Shown here in pieces: positions 6,769 through 14,400 of a stretch of 15,731 nt of DNA; positions within the stretch are counted from its first letter, which is position 1, and each line of letters opens with the position of its first letter. The translations under genes and the position numbers were made by a program. The DNA comes from Sphingomonadales bacterium (GTDB lineage Bacteria; Pseudomonadota; Alphaproteobacteria; Sphingomonadales; Sphingomonadaceae): NCBI GenBank assembly GCA_027486275.1, contig JAIXPM010000011.1, positions 1 to 15,731 on the forward strand. Reading direction: 5' to 3'. Under the pieces are notes generated by a model that worked only from the letters and a program-made list of their open reading frames with translations, made no database searches and was not told the DNA's origin.

Positions 6769-8467
6769 ACATCCCACCCAACTGGGGGGCCAACGCCTGC
6801 CCGCGGCGGTTGCCGCTATTGCCGGTTTTGCCCTTTTCTCGGCAGGAGCGGCTGATGCGCAAGTCGTGCTGCCGTCGCAAAGCGACATTTCCCGTCAACG
6901 CGTGGCGCCATTGCCGCTGCCGTCCCTCAAGTATGATTTTCGTATCCAAAGCCCCGAAAAGTCAGCTGTGCCAAGAGCGGTTGATGAAATCGAATTTTCC
7001 ATCTCACTTGTCCGCATAAGCGGAGCCACCCATTTTCCAAAATCCGAAGTTGATGCCCTTTTTGCGTCACTGGTTGGACGTAAGATTGTTCTTCAGGACT
7101 TACGCGACGCAGCGCAAAAACTGGAAGATCTTTATCGTTCTGAAGGTTTTTTCCTGACCCGTGTATTTGTGCCGCCGCAACAGGTCGCAGGCGGAACGCT
7201 ACAAGTCCAAGTGGTTGAGGGTTATATTGGCGATGTATTCGTCGATGGTCCCAATCCATCTTCGACGCGGTTGATTGAAACATTGATGGCGTCGGTTCCC
7301 AAAGAACGGCCCGCGCGGTTCAGCAGCCTCGAACGTCATATGTTGTTGATCAACGACATACCGGGGCTGGCCGGCACGACAGTGTTGCAGCAGGGGGGGG
7401 CACTCGGAAGTTCCGAACTTGTTGTGTCTGCCGTCAAGGTGCCAAACCAGTATCGGGCAACATTTTCAAATACATCGGCAGAGCTTGTTGGTCCGCTTTC
7501 CTATTCGCTTGGTGCAACGATTTCACAGCCATTCAACCGGCCGGGCGCGCTGGATGTGACGCTTTCTTCCGCAGGACAGCAAATGCGGGAATTGCGCTCG
7601 GTGAGCGCGCGTTATGCCATGCCGATTGGCGCCCACGGCATTGTGGGCAGCGTTGGCGGGCTTTTTGCCTATGCGCGGCCAGGTGGCCAGATCAAGGATC
7701 TGGATGTGCGCAGCCGTGTCCTGTCATTCAACGGCCGGCTGCGAATGCCGCTCATGCGGAGCCGCACAAACTCCGTCTATCTTGATCTGGGCGTTGCGCT
7801 GAACCGCAACGAGACCAGCATTCTGGGAGAACCGCTGTCTGACGACCGCAGCACCGTGGCCGAGGCAACGGTGAGCTGGCAACAGGCGAACTGGCTGAAC
7901 GGTGACACCAACATGTCGGTCTCCCTTTTCCAGGGGCTTGTCGTGCTGGGGGCAAACGATGCGAACGCGCCGTTGGCCTCTGTGCCCGGCTTCGAGCCCA
8001 GGTTTCAACGCGTCGTTTACACCTTTGCGCGCAACCAGCGCCTGACGCCGAGCTTGAGTGCACAGCTTAATCTCCAGGGCCAATATTCAACCGACCGGCT
8101 GGCCTCTGGCGAACTGATCAGCTTTGGCGGGCCCGCCATTGGCCGCGGCTATGATCCTTCCGTGATCACTGGTGAGCGCGGCCTCGGCCTGTCAGGTGAG
8201 TTGCGTTACGCGCTCCCCTTTGCCGCTGAAAAACTGATCGAGGGTGTTCAGCTGTACGGATTTGCCGACATCGCGCGCGGAACCACGCTCGCCTCCACCA
8301 CTTCGGACAAGCTGGTCAACCAGATCACCTCGCTGGGTTTGGGTGTGCGATTGCTGATGCTTGGCCGTTTCAACGTCGATCTGCAGGGCGCTCAGGCTCG
8401 CCGCAAGCTTGTTGCAGAGGAAAATATCTCCGCCCGGTTCAACCTCAACGTCTTGGTAATGTTCTGA
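6758..8467 (+). CDS. TpsB outer-membrane transporter (ShlB/FhaC/HecB family)
   Basis: This 569-residue protein has the usual TpsB length. A signal peptide (cleavage near residue 34, ADA/Q) is followed by a short linker, a POTRA domain at about 80-166 (ISGATHFPKSEVDALF through VQVVEGYIGDVFVDG), and a 16-strand Omp85-type beta-barrel to the C-terminal aromatic-rich end NLNVLVMF. The family signature of barrel loop L6 appears as GRGYD (462-466, R463). Such proteins recognise the TPS domain of their partner in the periplasm and secrete it through the outer membrane. The partner is the next gene. The start overlaps the cyclase end by 11 bases. A TGA at 6752-6754 in this frame rules out any earlier start, and the ribosome binding site is weak, so coupling is likely. 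A run of eight G (7393-7400) lies in codons 212-215. Confidence 0.96.
   Translation: MTSKHPTQLGGQRLPAAVAAIAGFALFSAGAADAQVVLPSQSDISRQRVAPLPLPSLKYDFRIQSPEKSAVPRAVDEIEFSISLVRISGATHFPKSEVDALFASLVGRKIVLQDLRDAAQKLEDLYRSEGFFLTRVFVPPQQVAGGTLQVQVVEGYIGDVFVDGPNPSSTRLIETLMASVPKERPARFSSLERHMLLINDIPGLAGTTVLQQGGALGSSELVVSAVKVPNQYRATFSNTSAELVGPLSYSLGATISQPFNRPGALDVTLSSAGQQMRELRSVSARYAMPIGAHGIVGSVGGLFAYARPGGQIKDLDVRSRVLSFNGRLRMPLMRSRTNSVYLDLGVALNRNETSILGEPLSDDRSTVAEATVSWQQANWLNGDTNMSVSLFQGLVVLGANDANAPLASVPGFEPRFQRVVYTFARNQRLTPSLSAQLNLQGQYSTDRLASGELISFGGPAIGRGYDPSVITGERGLGLSGELRYALPFAAEKLIEGVQLYGFADIARGTTLASTTSDKLVNQITSLGLGVRLLMLGRFNVDLQGAQARRKLVAEENISARFNLNVLVMF
7393..7400 (+). repeat. G8 homopolymer inside the TpsB gene
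   Basis: Eight consecutive G residues lie within codons for QGGA, between the POTRA region and the barrel. Replication slippage by one base here would frameshift the transporter and switch off secretion of TpsA. A shorter G6 tract occurs at 6784-6789 in the signal-peptide region of the same gene. Phase variation at such tracts is known for surface proteins in other bacteria. Whether it happens here cannot be seen from one sequence. Confidence 0.6.
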
Positions 8468-11400
8468 TGGTTTTGCCCCAACGCTTTCGCTTGATGCTCC
8501 TTGGTGCCGCCAGCGGCTTGGCCATGTCCGCCGCGCACGCCAATGACATTGTGAGCTCCAGCGGTATCAACACCACGATCGCGACAACGGCCACGAGCAG
8601 AACGATCACCCAAACCGGCGCGCGTGCCGTTATCAATTGGACAAGTCTGGATGTGGCCTCGGGCCACACGTTGAACTTTGCTCAGCCGAACGCAAGTTCG
8701 ATCGTGCTCAATCGGGTTGTGGGCTTGCCAAACGGCGGCGCAATAACGCCAACACAAATCGACGGCGCGATTTCGGCGAATGGCCAAGTCTGGATCTTAA
8801 ACCCTATGGGCGTGCTTGTCGGATCGGCCGGCAGCATCAATGTGGGCGGGTTTCTGGCGACAACGCTTGGCCTGACCGACGAAGCCTTTGCGAACGGAGA
8901 TAGTTTCAGCCTGTCCGGCGAAAGCACGGCCGCTGTTGTCAATGCCGGCACAATCATCATGACGGAGTCTGGCTACGCTGTTCTGGCCGGCAACCGGGTT
9001 GAAAACAGCGGGCTGATCCAGGCGGAAATGGGCACCATTGCATTGGGCTCAGGACAGGCAATTTCCGTCTCGTTTTCGAACGACAAGCTCATATCCTTTG
9101 CTGTCCCGCAGTCCGCTTTGGGGACGGGTGGCGGCTTGGTTCAAGCCAGCACTGGGGCGTTGATCGCGACCGGTGGGCGCGTCCTGATGACGGCGCGCGC
9201 GGCTGCAAACACGGCGGCGACCGTGATCAATGTCGATGGCCTTGTGCAGGCACAGACGGTCTCGGTTCAGAATGGCCAGATTGTCCTGGATGCCGGGACG
9301 GCCGGCGTTATCGACATCAGGGGCACGCTTGATGCAAATGGTATGGATGCAGACGAAACGGGCGGGACGATTTCCGTAACCGGCCAGCGCATCAATGCAT
9401 TTGCGGGGAGCCAGGTGCTTGCCAAGGGCCTGATTGGTGGCGGTTCAATTACGGTTGGACAATCCCCGATCACCGGCGCCCCGGGAACGCCCACATCGAT
9501 ACATGCTGATGTCGATTCGAACTTTGATGCAAGCGCCATCCAGTCCGGGCCCGGGGGCACGATCACCCTCCTGTCGGACTTTAATGATCAAGGATCATTG
9601 ATCAAAGCGAGCGGCGCATTCTATGCTGATGGCGGCGCAAGCGGCGGCGCAGGTGGTTCAATATCGGCCTTTTTCGCCAGGCTCGATCTAACCGGTTCAG
9701 ATGCGTCGCTGCTGGAAAAACCCTTTGAATCGGCAGCGCTGTTTTTTCATGCAAACAACATCATTATATCGCCGTTATCGGGGGGTTTTGGGCAAATATC
9801 GACCGAAGAAATCGAGTCCATATTGAACGCTGGGCGCAAGCTTACCCTCACAGCTTTTGGGCAGGGCACAAATTCTGGCAACATCAGTATCAATTCGGGA
9901 TTTTCCAAAACATCAAATTTGAACTCTAATCTTACATTTTCTGCAACGAATAATATCACACAGTCTGTTGGAGTAAATTTCGGTTCAACCTCAGGCGGTC
10001 TTGAGGTCAATTTTCAATCCGACAGCGACACGAATGGCGTTGGATCTACCCGATTAAGCGGGAATATTCTTATCTCAGGAGGTCCGACGGAATTAAACGG
10101 CCTCATTGGCACAAAATATGCCGAATATTATAACGATGATTTTACGTTCTTCCAGAACGCGCAAATCGAACAGGACCTGCGCTTTTCATCGCCATTCACA
10201 TCGATAAATTTCACGACGCCTGGAGTGGATTTTGATGACACATACTCAGTAAAATTTTCTGGATATTTTCGGCCAAATGTTACTGGCGTTTATGAATTTG
10301 CGACTCAAAGTGATGATGCGTCTCATCTTTTTCTGGGCGCCGCTGGCCAGTCAGTAAATATATTTGAAACAAATATTATAAGTTCTCAATCAGTCAATCC
10401 GCTAGTGAACAACGGCGGCATACATGGCGCAGATCTGCTTTCAGCAACGACCAGCAACTCGCTAATTGCGGGGAAATACTATCCTATCGTTGTTTTTTAT
10501 GGAGAAAATACAGGTAACGATGCGGTCCGCGTCAGCTTTGCCCCGGCCGGACAGTTGTTGAGCGACGACGGACTTGGTGCCTATTTTCACACGCAGAACG
10601 GTGAGTTGACCGGCAGGTCCAATCTCACCTTCTCGGGCCCCGTGAGACTTGGAGCAAATGTAAGCCTTAGAACGCAAGGCGACATAGTGTTTCAGAACAA
10701 AGTTGACGCTCAGAGTGGCGCCACTTCGAATTTTGATATTGATGCCGGAACGGGAACCATAAAATTCCTGGCCGACGTGGGAAGCGTAGACGCAATTTCC
10801 AGCATCTCGGTTGCGGCGTCTGTTTTTGAAGCAGGATCATTGACAGTGGCCAGTCTGGCCAAAATCAATGTCACTGATACTTCCGCAGTATCCGGTATCA
10901 TCTCTGGTTCTGGCGCGCTCATGAAGCTGGGCGCGGGCAATCTGACGCTCAGCGGTGCCAACACCTACACCGGTGCCACCACGATCAGCGCCGGTACGGT
11001 ACAAGCCGGCAACGCCTCTGCCCTCGGCGCGTCCGCCGGCCTGGTCTCAGTCTCCGCAGGCGGGGCACTGGATCTCAACGGCTTCAGCATCGACAAAGCG
11101 CTCAATCTCGCTGGTTCCGGTCTCAATGACTCCGGCGCACTCTTCAACTCCAGCAGCGCGGCAGCAACCGCCGGCGGCGCCATCACCCTCACTGCCGACA
11201 CGACCATCAAAAACAACGGCGCGCTGACGCTGGCGGGGACTGTAAACGGCGCATTCGCGCTGAGCGCCCAGAACACCGGTGAACTCATCTTTGCCAACGC
11301 AGTGGGAAGCAGCGGCGCCCGCCTTTCCAGCCTGACGGTGAGCGGCGATGCAATTCTGTTCGGCAGTGTCTACACTTCGGGCGCGCAGATTTACGACGGC

Positions 11401-14400
11401 AACCTTGGGGTTGCGACATCCAGCTTGGACTCCAGCGACCGCGGGGTGACCATCGCCGGGAACCTCACCGGCCTCGCCACCACCGCGATCCTCGAATTTC
11501 TCGGCGGCGGCACCTACCGGTTCAACGGCGACTCCTTCAGTACCGCTGGCACACAAGCCCAAGGGCTCAACGTCTCGTTTGCCGGCGACAACTACACGTG
11601 GACACCGGTCTACACTGGCCCCGCGCAATTGCTCGTTGCCGGTGGAGGCGGCGCTGGTGGCTGGAGCGACGCATCCTCGCAAGGCGGCGGCGGTGGCGGC
11701 GGCGTGGCTTATGCGCCGTTGCTCAATCTGAATGCCGGCTCGACCTACGTTGTCAGCGTTGGCGCTGGTGGAGTAGGCAGCAACACGCCCACTTTCACGA
11801 GCGGCAGCGACAGCAGCTTTGCGCTCGCCGGGACCTTGGCTGTTACCGCATTTGGCGGCGGCAAGGGCGGCGGCTATAATGAAGATGCGGGCTCCGAAGG
11901 CGGTTCGGGCGGCGGCGGCCACTGGGTCGGATCGGGCGCTGGCGGGGCAGCGTTGCAGGGTTCGTTTGCCGGCATTACCGGCGTTCAGCTTTTCGGCAAT
12001 ACGGGCGGTAACAGCAACCTGCTTGGAACAGGCGGCGGCGGTGGCGGCGGCGCATCTGCTGCCGGAACAAGCGCAACGTCTGACGGAACCGGCGGGAATG
12101 GTGGAGAGGGCTTCAGCAGCACGATCTCCGGTCAAGCCGTCGTCTACGGATCCGGCGGCGCTGGGATGGGAAGCACCGCCAATGGGACCGCGGGCACCAA
12201 CGCCGGAGCATCCGGAGCCGGAGACGGCACAACCGCTGGCGGCGACGGGCTTTCCAATAGCGGCGGCGGCGGCGGTGCGGGCGCCTTTAATGGCAGGTCC
12301 GGCGACGGCGGCTCCGGTGTGGTGGTCGTCAATTACTCAACGAGCGCGAGCCTCACGATCAATGCAGGCTCTGGCGCCGTCAGCATTGGCGGCGTGGTGT
12401 CAAATCTCGCCACTCTTTCAGTTGACTCGAACGCCAATTCGACCAGCGAGATCACTGGCACCTTGACCGGCAGCACCAGCCTGACCAAGGCTGGCAGCGG
12501 GACACTGGTTCTGTCTGGCAACAACAGTTACAGCGGCGGCACCACGATCAGTGCGGGCACGCTGACCGGCACCGCCAGCAATAGCTTTGGCACCGGTGCG
12601 ATCGCCAACAATGGCGCGCTTGTCTTCGATCAGAACGCCAATGCCAGCTTTGCCGGCGTTATATCCGGCACCGGCTCGCTCACCAAGATTGGTGCGGGCA
12701 ATCTGACGCTGAGTGGTACCAACACTTATGGCGGCGTGACGTACATCGATGCGGGCGTGCTGCAGATCGGGTCAGAAGACCAATTGGGCACTGGCAGCAT
12801 CACGATGGCGGGCGGCACGCTGCGGTTCGTCAACAGCGGCGCCGTGTCGTTGACAAAGCCGGTGACCCTGGAGGCCGACAGCGCGATCGAATTCGTCGCA
12901 TCGACTGCGGCCGGAACCGGCGGCATTCTTGTCGGTGGTGTGGGACAAACCCTGGGGTTGCAGGTCACGTGGAGCGGTGCGCGGTTCCAGAATGAAGCCA
13001 GCGCCATTGGGTTTTTCGATGCCGACATCGACCTGCTTCCGGGGCGCGGCTCCGTTACAGACTTGGGATCGTTCGGCACCGGTTTTACGCTGCGCAGTTT
13101 GGATATTCAAAATGCTGAGAGTGGAAATGGCAGCTTTAGTCAGGCCGATTTCCAGAATTTTGTTTATTTCCACGCAGAGGGACCTCTTGATTACAGTCGA
13201 GAGCTCATTGGTCAGACGATGGCCAACGGGTTCAACTTCGGCAGCTTTGAGGATGGCTATGGAGGGCCGAGCGGCGATTTCAATATATTCGGGGCCAATG
13301 GATTCGGGAGCAATATTTCAGGGGCCAATCCGAATGCACCCATTGGCACCTTGTTTTTCCGGCTAACGACAGCTGCTGGTCTCGGCGATGATATGGCGGT
13401 TGTTTCCATATTGCCTGAAAGACCAACTCCAACCTCGACTGTGGCAAGCGTTGCGAGTGAGATCAACGGCGGCTTCGGGCTGCGGATCGTTTCTGATGGC
13501 AATCTGGCCATCGCCGGCAATTTGGGCACCACGCAGGCTTTGGCACGTCTGTCTGCCAAGGCAACGGGCGAACTGCGCCTTGAGGAGTCTGCGCAAATCA
13601 CGGCGACCGGCGATATCAGCCTCAGCGCACTGACCCGGTTCATCAACCAGTCCACCTCTGCAAATGTCCTTACCAGCAGCAGTGGCAGCTGGCGCGTTTA
13701 CAGCGGAAACCTCGACCCGTTCAGCCCGACAACGGGCGATGAGACGGGGGCGCTCGATCATCAATTCAGGGCCTATAACTACCAACCGACAAGTGCCGTA
13801 AATGATCTGCACACGTTCGTTTTGCCCGGTCAAAATGGCTTGGTGTATCGGTTCGCGCCGCAAGTCAGTTTGGAAACCACAACGCCGATTGAAAAAGCCT
13901 ATGACGGGACAAGAACGGTTAGCTTGACCCTTCTCGATTTCAGCCTGTCTGGTGGTGTGAACGGGGATCGTCTCACCCTTTCAGGGACGCCGTCTGCTGA
14001 ATTTGAAACAGCCAATGCATCGACCACCACGATGCCGATTTTCGGGCTGGAACTATCGGCGATAGACAGCGCGGATAAGCCTGTTTTTGGTTACACGTTT
14101 ACGCCATCAGTCGAAGCGACGATCACGCCGCGACTGCTTACCGTCACGCTGACGGGCAGTGTTCAACGCGAATATGATAGCACCACCACCGCCGCGCTTT
14201 CGGCCAGCAACCTCAGCCTCGACGGCCTGGTCAGCGGCGAGAGCATCAGCGTCACCCAAACTCAGGGCCAGTTCGCCAGCCCCAACGCCGGCAGCGGCCT
14301 GACCGTAACGGCCGCGTTCGGCAACAATGACTTCGCGGCCGGCACCGGCACCCTGCTTTCAAACTACAGCCTGCCAACCAGCGCCAGCGGCGCCATCGGC

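Noticed and set aside
11047..12135. Long minus-strand open frame (about 362 codons) opposite the glycine-rich part of TpsA
   Set aside because: It is Ala/Arg/Gly-rich without any recognisable domain and is the expected mirror of GGC/GCC-rich codons. The plus frame has clear domains throughout.
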